Below, piece after piece: positions 42,899 through 51,518 of a DNA stretch of 64,000 bases. A program made the position numbers and the translations under genes. A model generated the notes under the pieces. It did not search any database, was not told the origin of the DNA, and saw only the letters and a program-made list of their open reading frames with translations. This DNA comes from Methylobacterium tardum. GTDB taxonomy: Bacteria > Pseudomonadota > Alphaproteobacteria > Rhizobiales > Beijerinckiaceae. The stretch covers positions 3,008,001-3,072,000 of the forward strand of contig NZ_CP097484.1 of the NCBI RefSeq assembly GCF_023546765.1, read 5' to 3'. Within the stretch, counting starts at the first letter, position 1, and every line of letters begins with the position of its first letter.

Positions 42899-44383
42899 AT
42901 GTTCAGCAGCGGGCGGTCACATGCAGATCGCGAGGCTAGGCTCGCCGCAATGAGCCGATCGCTTGCCATCATCGAGTTCGCGCTCGACGGCACCGTGCTC
43001 GACGCCAACCAGAACTTCCTCGATGTCATGGGCTATACCCTGGACGAGATCCGCGGGCGTCACCACAACCTGTTCGTCGAGCGCGCGACAGCTGACAGCG
43101 CCGAGTACGCTGCGTTCTGGACAACGTTGCGAGCCGGTCAGTTCCAGGCGGCCGAGTACCGGCGTCGCGCCAAGGGCGGCCGCGAGGTCTGGATTCAGGC
43201 CACCTACAACCCTGTGATCGACGCAGCAGGACGGCCTGTGAAGGTCGTCAAGCTCGCCACCGACATCACGGAGCAGAAGCTGCGCAGCATCGACCTCGAG
43301 GGTCAGATCGCCGCCTTGCATCGCTCGCAGGCGGTCATCGCCTTCGCGCCAGATGGCACCATCGCCGACGCGAACCAGAACTTCCTCACGGCAATGGGGT
43401 ACGACCTCGCTGAAATCCGGGATCGCCATCACAGCGTATTCGCCGATCCGGCCGAGCGTGCCAGCCCGGCTTACCTGGCGTTCTGGGCGGCGCTCGCTCG
43501 CGGCGAGTTCCAGTCGGCTGAGTTCCGGCGCGTCGCCAAGGGCGGACGCGAAGTCTTCGTCCGAGCGACCTACAACCCGATCACCAATCCGGACGGTCGC
43601 GTGCGCAAGGTCGTGAAGTTCGCGACCGACATCACCGCGGAGGTGCTAGAGCGGCATCGCCGCGAAGCCGTTCAGCGGGAGATCAGCGCCGATCTCGACA
43701 TCATTACCGCCGCTGCTACCGACGTCACACGTCAGACAGCCGAGGCAGCCGGTACGGTGAGCTGTGTCTCCAACGACATTCAAATCGTCGCCGCAGGCGC
43801 GGAGGAGTTATCGGCTTCTGTCGGCGAGATCAGCCAACAGGTCAGCCACGCTGCTCAGATGGCGAGTGCGGCGGTCGATCAGGCCCGGCGCACCGGCAGC
43901 ATCGTCGAGGGACTGAGCGGTCAGGCCGCGCAAATCGGCGACGTCGTCGCCCTGATCCAAGGCATCGCCGGGCAGACCAATCTGCTGGCGCTAAATGCCA
44001 CCATCGAAGCGGCGCGCGCGGGTGCGGCCGGTAAAGGCTTCGCGGTTGTTGCCTCGGAGGTGAAGGCGCTGGCCGAGCAGACGGCGAAGGCGACCGACCA
44101 GATCCGTGGGCAGATCACCGCCACCCAGGCCGCGACGCGAGAGGCCGTGGACGCGATCGGCTCGATCCAGGGGACGATCCGCGCTCTCGATGAGGTCTCG
44201 ACCGCGATCGCAGCCGCCGTCGAGGAGCAATCGGCGGTCGTGCGCGACATGTCAGGCAGCATGCACACGGCGGCGCATGGCTCGACGCTCATCGCAGGCA
44301 CCATCGAGGCTGTTATGAAGTCCGGTGAACGCGTCGACGTGGCTTCGCGGCAGGTTCGTGAGGCGGCAAGGGCGATCGCCTGA
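42899..44383 (+). CDS. Soluble PAS-PAS methyl-accepting protein (BdlA-like)
   Basis: 494 residues from ATG 42899 with GGGAG at 42886-42890. Two tandem PAS domains (about 17-125 and 140-245) are near duplicates: [20 protein letters not shown] / [20 protein letters not shown], then [16 protein letters not shown] / [16 protein letters not shown]. The C-terminal signalling domain (about 255-490) has the hairpin tip [20 protein letters not shown] and [16 protein letters not shown], as in chemoreceptors. No membrane segment is present. PAS-PAS-MCP without a membrane anchor is the architecture of BdlA, the biofilm-dispersal protein of Pseudomonas aeruginosa. It is flanked by c-di-GMP genes. Confidence 0.88.
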   Translation: MFSSGRSHADREARLAAMSRSLAIIEFALDGTVLDANQNFLDVMGYTLDEIRGRHHNLFVERATADSAEYAAFWTTLRAGQFQAAEYRRRAKGGREVWIQATYNPVIDAAGRPVKVVKLATDITEQKLRSIDLEGQIAALHRSQAVIAFAPDGTIADANQNFLTAMGYDLAEIRDRHHSVFADPAERASPAYLAFWAALARGEFQSAEFRRVAKGGREVFVRATYNPITNPDGRVRKVVKFATDITAEVLERHRREAVQREISADLDIITAAATDVTRQTAEAAGTVSCVSNDIQIVAAGAEELSASVGEISQQVSHAAQMASAAVDQARRTGSIVEGLSGQAAQIGDVVALIQGIAGQTNLLALNATIEAARAGAAGKGFAVVASEVKALAEQTAKATDQIRGQITATQAATREAVDAIGSIQGTIRALDEVSTAIAAAVEEQSAVVRDMSGSMHTAAHGSTLIAGTIEAVMKSGERVDVASRQVREAARAIA

Positions 44384-44580
44384 GGCGCACACCGGTCACG
44401 GTAGGCAGAGAAGTCCAGGATGACAGGTGTTCGTGCCCCTGGTGCACCTCGAGGCGGCAGCATGCCGTGCTCTGACTGGGACCAATCTGCTGATCCGCTT
44501 GGCCGAGCAGATCGGCGAGGCCGTGCCAAGTTGGGCGTGACGTCGGTGTCGGGGGACATCAAGCGGCGAGATTGGTGCGA

Positions 44581-45627
44581 ATGGGCGAGCTTCTGCTGAT
44601 CACGGACGATCTCCGTCGCGGTGAGCGCCTCGCGCGCGACCTCGGTGCGTTCAGGGCCTGCCGCGTCCACGATCTCTACGAGGACGGTGTACCGGCTTCG
44701 GGAGCGGAGCTGATCATAAGCGACGTGAAGGCGTTCACGTCCGAGGCGATCCTGCGCCTTCGCGGCGTGCTGAAGAGCGTGCGCAGTGCCGACACCACCT
44801 TCCTCTGCCTCTTGCACGAGAACAGCGCACGCGCCCACGTTCAAGCGGACCTACTCGGTGCCTCCGGCACCCTCAGCGCCACCGCCGCAACGCGCCTCCT
44901 CATACAGGCCCTGGTCTGTCTTCAGGAGCACGCTGAGGCGGTCGCACCGGCGACGCAGCGGCAGGCGGAGAGCGCGCGTCGATTCCTAAGCGAGACGTTC
45001 GTGCCTGGCCGTGCGGTGACGCCGGTGCTCGCCGACAGCGGCACGGAGATCGTGTCCAGTGCAGTTCGCGCGAGCGGGATCCGCGATTGGGTGCGTGCTG
45101 TGCGTCGCTTCGACGATGCTACGCACCAGCACTGCCTGCTCGTGGCTGGTCTCGCCGTCGCGTTCTCGGGCACACTTGGGCTGAGCGAACTTGATCGGCA
45201 CCAACTCGCCAAAGCCGCGCTGCTCCACGATGTCGGCAAGATCTGTGTTCCGTCCGCCATCCTGAATAAGCGGAGCAAGCTCAACGAGGCCGAAATGGCG
45301 GTTATGCGGACCCACCCCACTCGCGGCCATGCCATGCTGGCCGGAGCCGGCTTCGAGGACGCGATGCTGGCGGTCGTGCGCTCGCATCATGAGTTGCTCG
45401 ACGGATCGGGTTACCCAGATCGGCTCAGAGGCCGGGAAATCCCGGATCTCGTACGCTTGGTAACCGTCTGCGACATCTACGGTGCCCTGATCGAGCGGCG
45501 GCCGTATCGTGCTCCGACGGGCGGAACCGAAGCTTACGGCATTCTGGAGGGCATGGGAGACCGCCTCGATCGCGACCTCGTTCGCGCCTTCAAGCCTGTT
45601 GCGAGAGCATACAGCAACACAAGCTAA
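44581..45627 (+). CDS. HD-GYP c-di-GMP phosphodiesterase-like protein
   Basis: 348 residues from ATG 44581 (GTG 44575 and TTG 44572 are alternatives). The N-terminal 120 residues look like a degenerate receiver (LLITDDLRRGERLARD, then LIISDVKAF). The HD-GYP domain (about 160-335) keeps its metal ligands: KAALLHDVGKICVPSAILNK, MRTHPTRGHAMLAGAG, VVRSHHELLDGSGYPDRLRG and RLVTVCDIYGALIERRPYR. HD-GYP enzymes hydrolyse c-di-GMP to pGpG or GMP. The gene lies between the BdlA-like gene and a GGDEF-EAL gene on the same strand. Confidence 0.88.
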   Translation: MGELLLITDDLRRGERLARDLGAFRACRVHDLYEDGVPASGAELIISDVKAFTSEAILRLRGVLKSVRSADTTFLCLLHENSARAHVQADLLGASGTLSATAATRLLIQALVCLQEHAEAVAPATQRQAESARRFLSETFVPGRAVTPVLADSGTEIVSSAVRASGIRDWVRAVRRFDDATHQHCLLVAGLAVAFSGTLGLSELDRHQLAKAALLHDVGKICVPSAILNKRSKLNEAEMAVMRTHPTRGHAMLAGAGFEDAMLAVVRSHHELLDGSGYPDRLRGREIPDLVRLVTVCDIYGALIERRPYRAPTGGTEAYGILEGMGDRLDRDLVRAFKPVARAYSNTS

Positions 45628-45707
45628 TACAGCCATTCTTAACGAGGTCAGCTTTTACTACGCTAGTTGCTGTGCATGCCGCTTCACGGCTCGGACGACC
45701 GAGAACT

Positions 45708-48077
45708 ATGATGAAATCGCGGGCCGAAAAAACGAGCGTCACATCTGTCGCCAGCCGGTCTCAAAAGGCGAGGCTGTCTGCCGACGAGATGAGACTTGGC
45801 CGCATCAGGGCGCGCCGACACGAGGCCATCGACCAGCTCGTGCCTGCGATGATGCTAGCCAACATCGCGTGCGCGGGAACGCTGACGCTTCTGCTCTGGC
45901 AGGTTCAGCCCGCCGTCCTGATCCCATGGTGTGCGCTCATCGTGGGCCTCTCCACCGCTCGGTTGGTGATGGCGTTGCGTACGAACGCGCAACAGCCACG
46001 CGCCTACGCCTCTCCCCGCTTCGACCAGAAACGCGTCCGACAGGCCGCGATCATGGCCGCGCTCTTCGTCGGCGTCCCGGCTTGGCTGTTGACGCAGGTG
46101 ACGGGAGCCCAGGTCAGCTGTGTGATCTGCTTCCTCACCGGTATGCTGTGGGCGGGCGGCCTTATCCTGGCTCCCGTGCTAAGCGCCGCCGTCACCTATG
46201 TCGGGCTGGTCAGCGCGCTCACCATCGCGGGCCTGCTCGCGAGCGGGTGCAACGCGTACACCCTGTTCGTGGCCTTCCTGTTCGTGGCCGGGGGCGCGAC
46301 GGTCCTGCGAACAGCCAAGCGGCAGTCCGAGCTGTTCACGGCTAGCCAGCGGCAGCAAGTCGAGCTGGAGGAGCAGGGGGCGACGATCGGCCTGCTACTC
46401 AAGGACTACGAAGACCAGACCAGCGACTGGCTCTGGGAGACGGACGCGGATCTGCGGTACCAGAATCCGAGCGCGCGCTTTGCGCAGGCTCTCGGACGAC
46501 CCGCCGACGGTATCCAGGACGTCATCCTGGGACAGCTTCTCATTGATGAGGCCGTCTCGGGAAACGTGGAGGCTCGCCGAACGCTCCGGGACAGCGCTGC
46601 TGCACGCGAGGCGTTCCGCGACATCGTCGTGCCCTTCAGCATCGGTGGCGCGCAGCGCTGGTGGGCGCTCTCAGGCCGGCCGCTCCACGATGGGCAGGGT
46701 TCGTTCCTGGGCTATCGCGGTGTCTGTGCGGACATCACGCCGGCCAAGCAGGCCGAAGCGCGGATCGCCTATCTCGCCCACCACGACGCACTGACGGAGT
46801 TGCCGAACCGCACGCTCTTCTGTGAGGGCCTCGACCAAGCGCTCCGGCGCGGGACCGCGCGCGTTGCGGTGCTCAGCCTGGACCTCGACGGCTTCAAGGG
46901 CGTGAACGACCGCTACGGTCATCCGGCCGGCGACGCGCTGTTGGTGGCTGTCGCGCAGCGCCTGCGCGCTGTGGTCGAGGGCGGTGATCAGGTCGCTCGC
47001 TTCGGCGGCGACGAATTTGTCATTCTGGATGCGACCTACACCGATCAGGCCGGGGTCGAGGCGCTGGCACAGCACATCATCCGCGCTCTCAGCGCACCGT
47101 TCCTGATTGCGGGCGACGACGTGGCGGTCGGCGTCAGCATCGGCATCGCGTTCGCTCCGACGGATGGCGAAACCGCCTCCGCACTGATTAAGAACGCCGA
47201 CGCTGCGCTGTACCGGGCCAAGGGCGACGGGCGGGGCACCTTCCGGTTCTTCGCGCCAGAGATGGATCGGCGTCTGCAGGAGCGGCAGCGTCTCGTGCAG
47301 GACCTCCGCTCGGCGCTCGCGCGGGAGGAGCTCGTGCTGCACTACCAGCCCTATGTCAGCGCCCGATCCGGCGAGGTGAGCGGCTGCGAGGCGCTGCTGC
47401 GCTGGCAACATCCCGAGAGCGGGATGATCGCGCCTGCCGAGTTCATCCCGGTCGCCGAGCAGAGCGGCCTCATCGTGCCCATCGGAGCCTGGATCCTGGA
47501 GGAGGCTTGCCGCGCTGCCGTCCGCTGGCCGGCAGAGCAACGTGTCTCCGTCAACATCTCGCCCGTGCAGTTCCGCAATCGCGAGCTGCCGCACACGATC
47601 CTGACGGCGCTCACGCGTGCGGGGCTGTCGCCCTCGCGCCTGGAGATCGAGGTGACCGAGACCGTGCTCATCGACGATGTCGAGGTCGCGCTGGACACGC
47701 TGAGGCAGATTCGAGCGCTGGGCGTCCGCGTCGCGCTCGACGATTTCGGCACCGGCTACTCGTCGCTGAGCTATCTGCGTAGCTTCCCCTTTGACAAGGT
47801 CAAGATCGACCGTTCCTTCGTGCAGGAACTGACGACACGCCGGGACAATCAGGTCATCGTGCAAGCGATCCGCGATATGGCCCTTGGGCTCGGCATGTCA
47901 GTGACGGCGGAAGGTGTCGAGACCTGTGAGCAGGCCGAGCGTCTGCGGCAGAGCGGCTGTGAGGAACTGCAGGGCTACCTCTACAGTCGTCCTAAGCCAG
48001 CCGGAGACCTCCGGTTCGGCAGCAGCTTGGCACCGGAGCAGACGGGCCGACCACCCCGCGCAGTTGCTCAAGCGTGA
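45708..48077 (+). CDS. Membrane PAS-GGDEF-EAL c-di-GMP protein
   Basis: 789 residues from ATG 45708. The N-terminal part (about 45-215) has five or six membrane segments (AMMLANIACAGTLTLLLWQV, IIMAALFVGVPAWLLTQ-type, VICFLTGMLWAGGLILAPVL). A PAS-like domain (about 235-355: DWLWETDADLRYQNPSARFA, then FLGYRGVCADITPAKQAE) is followed by GGDEF (about 365-525) with RFGGDEFVIL and by EAL (about 535-785) with SGCEALLRWQHPESG, VNISPVQFRN, LEIEVTETVL, ALDDFGTGYSSLSYLRSF and AEGVETCEQAERL. Both active sites look intact. An MHYT/MASE-type motif is not recognised. A GC hairpin lies 6 bp after the stop. Confidence 0.9.
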   Translation: MMKSRAEKTSVTSVASRSQKARLSADEMRLGRIRARRHEAIDQLVPAMMLANIACAGTLTLLLWQVQPAVLIPWCALIVGLSTARLVMALRTNAQQPRAYASPRFDQKRVRQAAIMAALFVGVPAWLLTQVTGAQVSCVICFLTGMLWAGGLILAPVLSAAVTYVGLVSALTIAGLLASGCNAYTLFVAFLFVAGGATVLRTAKRQSELFTASQRQQVELEEQGATIGLLLKDYEDQTSDWLWETDADLRYQNPSARFAQALGRPADGIQDVILGQLLIDEAVSGNVEARRTLRDSAAAREAFRDIVVPFSIGGAQRWWALSGRPLHDGQGSFLGYRGVCADITPAKQAEARIAYLAHHDALTELPNRTLFCEGLDQALRRGTARVAVLSLDLDGFKGVNDRYGHPAGDALLVAVAQRLRAVVEGGDQVARFGGDEFVILDATYTDQAGVEALAQHIIRALSAPFLIAGDDVAVGVSIGIAFAPTDGETASALIKNADAALYRAKGDGRGTFRFFAPEMDRRLQERQRLVQDLRSALAREELVLHYQPYVSARSGEVSGCEALLRWQHPESGMIAPAEFIPVAEQSGLIVPIGAWILEEACRAAVRWPAEQRVSVNISPVQFRNRELPHTILTALTRAGLSPSRLEIEVTETVLIDDVEVALDTLRQIRALGVRVALDDFGTGYSSLSYLRSFPFDKVKIDRSFVQELTTRRDNQVIVQAIRDMALGLGMSVTAEGVETCEQAERLRQSGCEELQGYLYSRPKPAGDLRFGSSLAPEQTGRPPRAVAQA

Positions 48078-48398
48078 TGTCTCCCCGCCCAGAAGGCGGG
48101 GCTTCCATACCCGTACAGGCACAGCGTCTCACATCCGAGACGGACGATGTTTCGCGCGACAATTTGATTTCGAGCGTGTTCCTCGCCACACCCGCCTCAC
48201 GTCCATCACCTGATCGCAAGTCCCACTCGATACTTCGGGCCGTCGATGCAGCTACAGGCCGAGAAGGCTTGTGTCGTATAGGCTCCATCGACCTCAGCGT
48301 AGGCCGCTCCGGCACAACAACCGTTTCGGCAGCCGTGTTCATGACACGTTGACCGTGATTGCGCCGCAGCGCAACGCAGCGCGCGGCGTCCGCGTATC
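48078..48398. other. Intergenic region with hairpin
   Basis: 321 bp with a hairpin at 48083-48101. The open frames here look non-coding by composition. Nothing else was recognised. Confidence 0.45.
48083..48101 (+). terminator. GC-rich hairpin after the GGDEF-EAL gene
   Basis: CCCCGCC (48083-48089) pairs with GGCGGGG (48095-48101) around CAGAA, 5 bp after the stop. It could be a terminator, but GCCCCGCC hairpins of this type are also the ends of IS200/IS605 elements. No transposase is nearby. Confidence 0.5.
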
Positions 48399-48647
48399 TT
48401 GCAGCTGCTCAACGAACGTAGCCCGCTGATCGAACCTGTGTCGCAGCAGGAGGGTCGGCTCGACAGCATGCCAGAGGCGGAATTCTTGAACGCCTGGAAA
48501 GCCCTCGTTGGTGAACGGCCTGCGGCAATTCTCCATAGCCGGTCCGAGATGATCCGGATCCTGGTGGAGAGCACACCGTGTGCTGGTGCCGCAGACGGCA
48601 ATTTCCTTCGCTGCCAAGCTGAAACCCGCGAGCGCAACGCATGTTAA
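48399..48647 (+). CDS. Small hypothetical protein
   Basis: 82 residues from TTG 48399, or 59 from ATG 48468. The core AEFLNAWKALVGERPAAILH, then SRSEMIRILVESTP resembles short helical proteins of unknown function seen in Methylobacterium genomes (from memory of the family style, not a named family). Its stop is 6 bp before the receiver gene at 48654, so the two may be cotranscribed. No motif for catalysis or binding is visible. Confidence 0.5.
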   Translation: MQLLNERSPLIEPVSQQEGRLDSMPEAEFLNAWKALVGERPAAILHSRSEMIRILVESTPCAGAADGNFLRCQAETRERNAC

Positions 48648-48653
48648 AGATCC

Positions 48654-49028
48654 ATGTTCTCCTGCCCGCCCCTCGCGCTCTCCGTCGTATTAGTTGTCGA
48701 AGATGAAGACCTCATCCGCATGATTGCCGCTGATATGTTGCAGGATGAGGGTTACACGGTGCTTGAGGTAGCGACCGCCGATGACGCATGGCCCCTCCTT
48801 GAGAGCCGCAGCGACATCGGTGTGCTGTTCACCGACGTGAACATGCCGGGCCATATGGACGGGCTCGCCCTTGCGGCACGCGTGGCCGAGCGTTGGCCGC
48901 ACATTCGCTTGGTCGTGACCTCCGGGCGCTGCGGCCTCAGCACTCACGAACTCCCCGACAACGGGCAGTTCGTGCAGAAGCCCTACCATCACGGTGACTT
49001 GGTGAGCGCGATTGCACAAGCGGCCTGA
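48654..49028 (+). CDS. Single-domain response regulator
   Basis: A 124-residue receiver with VVEDEDLIRMIAADMLQDEG (acidic pair), VLFTDVNMPGHMDGLALAAR (phosphoacceptor Asp about residue 61), VVTSGRCG (Ser/Thr switch) and FVQKPYHHGDLVSAI (Lys). It has no output domain, so it acts by phosphotransfer or protein binding. It is clearly related to the frameshifted receiver at 31064 (same MDGLALA and GELP/HELP blocks). It is convergent with the HisKA_2 kinase, whose stop is at 49089; that kinase or a distant one may be its partner. Confidence 0.87.
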   Translation: MFSCPPLALSVVLVVEDEDLIRMIAADMLQDEGYTVLEVATADDAWPLLESRSDIGVLFTDVNMPGHMDGLALAARVAERWPHIRLVVTSGRCGLSTHELPDNGQFVQKPYHHGDLVSAIAQAA

Positions 49029-49088
49029 GCAGGTCCGGGAGGGGCTCACCGCGATGAGCGGACGCCGCCTCCCTCGCAGGGCTGCAAG

Positions 49089-50318
49089 TCAGGCACCTGC
49101 TGCCGAGGTGTGCTGCGGAAAGAAGTCCAGCACGAAGCGGGTGCCGGGATCGGCGCTCTGCCATTCCGGACGGCCGCCGAGCTGGCGGCCGAGGCTGGCG
49201 ATCAGCTTCATGCCAAGGCTCTTGGATCGCGCGGCGTCGAAGTCGGGCGGTAGACCCGCGCCCTGGTCGCAGACGGTCAGGCGCAGGTGCCCGGCCTCAT
49301 CCGGTCGGATCGAGATGTGCACGTCGCCAGCCCTGTCGGGGTAAGCGTACTTGAGCGCGTTCGTGACCAGCTCGTTGATGAGCAAGCCTAAGGGCACCGC
49401 CTGATCGGTCGCGATGGTGACCGGCGTGAAGTCGCCCGTGAGCCTCTGCTTCGGCCCGGCCGACGAACGGAGCTGTTCGCACAGCTCGCCCATGAACTCC
49501 GCCAGGTTGACCGTGTGCACCTCGTCGTTGCGCCACAACCGGTCGTGGACGCTGGCGATGGTCTGCACGCGCGTCTGCGCGTCCGCGAGCGCCCGGGTCA
49601 GGTCCGGATTGTCCGACATGCGGCTCTGCATCGAGAGCAGGCCCGCCACGATGGTCAGACTGTTCTTGACCCGGTGGCTGATCTCGCGCGTCAGCACCTC
49701 CTTGTGTGCCAGAGCCTGCTCCAGGAGGGTTTCGCTGGCTCGAAGCGCCTCCTCGACCTGTTGCCGCTCGATTGCGACCCCGAGCAGGTTGGCAAACCCC
49801 TGCATGAACGCGAGATCGGCGTTCGTGAACCGGCCCTCGGTTGGGCTGTCCACCTCAAGCACGCCGAACCGCTCGCCCTCGCCCTGAATCAGCACGTTAA
49901 TCGCCCGCTTGACGCCGTGCTCGATCAGAATTTTTGGGGTACGGAAGCGGGTCTCCGCTTTGAGGTGGTTGGAGATCACCGGCTCGCCAGTCTGGAACGC
50001 GTACCCTGCCGGGCTGCCCGTATCGGCCCCGGCCCGCGCATGTCCAACCACACCGGGTTTCCAGCCGACACCGGCGCGCACAATGAACTGCTGCTCGTTC
50101 GGCAGGTACTCCATCGCCTTGCAGTACTCGCTGTGCAGGCCGATGGCGCACACCCGCGTTGCCTCCTGTAACAAAGCGGCGGTGTCGTGCGTCCGCAGGG
50201 CGAAGTGCCCGAACTCGGCGGTGAGCTGCTGCTGGCGCAATCGGTAGGCGAGTTCCTCGGCGGCCCCGCCGCCCTGCTCCGGTGCAACAGCCGGAGCGGT
50301 TGCGTGGTCGTCGTGCAT
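49089..50318 (-). CDS. GAF-domain HisKA_2 sensor histidine kinase
   Basis: 409 residues from ATG 50318 on the minus strand; the longer frame to 50957 was rejected because it runs through a divergent gene. The GAF domain (about 20-190) has EFGHFALRTHDTAALLQEAT, VGHARAGADTGSPAGYAFQT and GFANLLGVAIERQQVEEAL. The kinase part is the HisKA_2 type: ISHRVKNSLTIVAGLLSMQS with phosphoacceptor His, PLGLLINELVTNALKYAYPD, CDQGAGLPPDFDAARSKSLG and MKLIASLGRQLGGRPEW. It has no membrane segment. The receiver at 50514 is divergently transcribed from the shared 195-bp region and is its likely partner. Confidence 0.87.
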   Translation of the reverse strand: MHDDHATAPAVAPEQGGGAAEELAYRLRQQQLTAEFGHFALRTHDTAALLQEATRVCAIGLHSEYCKAMEYLPNEQQFIVRAGVGWKPGVVGHARAGADTGSPAGYAFQTGEPVISNHLKAETRFRTPKILIEHGVKRAINVLIQGEGERFGVLEVDSPTEGRFTNADLAFMQGFANLLGVAIERQQVEEALRASETLLEQALAHKEVLTREISHRVKNSLTIVAGLLSMQSRMSDNPDLTRALADAQTRVQTIASVHDRLWRNDEVHTVNLAEFMGELCEQLRSSAGPKQRLTGDFTPVTIATDQAVPLGLLINELVTNALKYAYPDRAGDVHISIRPDEAGHLRLTVCDQGAGLPPDFDAARSKSLGMKLIASLGRQLGGRPEWQSADPGTRFVLDFFPQHTSAAGA

Positions 50319-50513
50319 AGCCCTACTTTCTTGTGGTACGAACCGCAGTCGCGGGTTGGCTTGGCCGTTCCAGCCTATAGGTTGTGAGCAACACACTTTG
50401 AAAGCGAGATCGGCAGGTCGGCCAGAGGGTGTCCGCCCATAAATTCGATGAGAACCTATGGCAGGTCTTCGGGTTGTTGGCCGATGCGTTCCGACTCGGG
50501 GGCGGCTATAGCT
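50319..50513. promoter_or_regulatory. Divergent promoter region of kinase and receiver
   Basis: A 195-bp region between the minus-strand HisKA_2 kinase and the plus-strand receiver. It must contain two promoters; no palindrome stands out. Confidence 0.4.
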
Positions 50514-50894
50514 ATGCAAGACCGGCCTCTCGGCGGACGTCGCATCCTCATCGTGGAGGACGACTATTTCATCGCCAGCGATCTTGCAGGGTCCTTGAAA
50601 ACGCTTGGTGCCGAGGTGGTCGGCCTCGTCGCGTCGGCAGAGGACGCCATTGAAAAAGTCATCGGGGGCGGATTTGACCTCGCCGCGCTCGACGTCGGAT
50701 TGCTGGACGGTATGACTTTCGAAGTCGCCCAGGCGCTGAGGACAAAAAGCATCCCATTTGTGTTCATCACGGGCTACAGCAGCGACGTAATACCGGCTGC
50801 CTACGCGGACGTGCCGCGTCTGGAAAAGCCCTGCACCATCGCAGAACTTGTCCGTCACATCGGTGTGCTGTGTCGCTCGGAGCAGCCCGAGTGA
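50514..50894 (+). CDS. Single-domain response regulator
   Basis: A 126-residue receiver starting MQDRPLGGRRILIVEDDYFI. The phosphoacceptor Asp is in LAALDVGLLDGMTFEVAQAL (about residue 62), with the Thr switch in FVFITGYSSDVIP and Lys in RLEKPCTIAELVRHI. The LDVGLLDG variant of the usual LDxxMPxxDG is common in receivers paired with HisKA_2/HWE kinases. It is divergent from such a kinase at 49089-50318. ATG 50514 was preferred over one at 50448 because similarity starts just after it. Confidence 0.87.
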   Translation: MQDRPLGGRRILIVEDDYFIASDLAGSLKTLGAEVVGLVASAEDAIEKVIGGGFDLAALDVGLLDGMTFEVAQALRTKSIPFVFITGYSSDVIPAAYADVPRLEKPCTIAELVRHIGVLCRSEQPE

Positions 50895-51518
50895 TCGCTC
50901 CGGATTAAGCCGGTAGCCGGGGTGGCTCTCGAACAGGAGCCCCAAATTCGGTCCCAAGATGCGCGCAGGTGACTGGGCCGTCTACGACTTCGGGGCAATC
51001 CAATCCTTCAAGACCAGATCGACCGCGCACACGAGTTGCTCAGCGGTCCTAACCGTCGCGGGATCTCGGGACCTCGCAATAAGACCGTGTTGGAGCGTGC
51101 GGAAATCGCGAAGGCGCGTCGCCGGATCGGCCCCCGAGCGGCGGCTGACCGCACGAGACCCCGCACGCATTCACGCGCGAGATGCTCATCCAGGCCCGGC
51201 GGTGTCCGGTCCTCCGGGGCCAGCTCACGCGGACGCGTCTCGCCCTCAGTCACGGCGAGCTTGTCACCTCCAGGACGCGATCGCTCCACGGACGAAATAG
51301 GCGATAGCGCCATCGAAACCTGCTTTGCGCTCGCCTACACCCGCAGTGGGGAGGTTAAGCCGAACGGCACTGCGCTGCAAAGCGCTCGGCCCTCTTCGTG
51401 GAAGAACGTGGGTTTCAGGTCCTCTACCGGCGCGGCGATTGCCTCTGGGTACCCCGTATCGCTAGAGCCCGGCTGCTGGGCGTTCGGACCAAGCCCCAGT
51501 CAAGCAGGAAGAGCGGGT
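50895..51518. other. 624-bp intergenic region
   Basis: No supported gene. Open frames on both strands through this stretch show no family features. A good AGGAAGAG ribosome-binding site at 51506-51513 belongs to the next gene. Confidence 0.5.

Noticed and set aside
44384..44580. Possible small gene between the PAS-PAS-MCP and HD-GYP genes
   Set aside because: No open frame of convincing composition or start site in either strand.
48074..48352. 92-codon frame directly after the GGDEF-EAL gene
   Set aside because: Overlaps the stop and the hairpin, with a composition unlike real genes here.
50319..50957. Extension of the HisKA_2 kinase N-terminus to 50957
   Set aside because: It would run antisense through the intact receiver at 50514-50894; the GAF domain starts properly after ATG 50318.
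51036..51518. Extended 5' end of the CHASE3 MCP to 51036
   Set aside because: The added 161 residues are Arg/Ser/Pro-rich; ATG 51519 has a good ribosome-binding site and precedes TM1.
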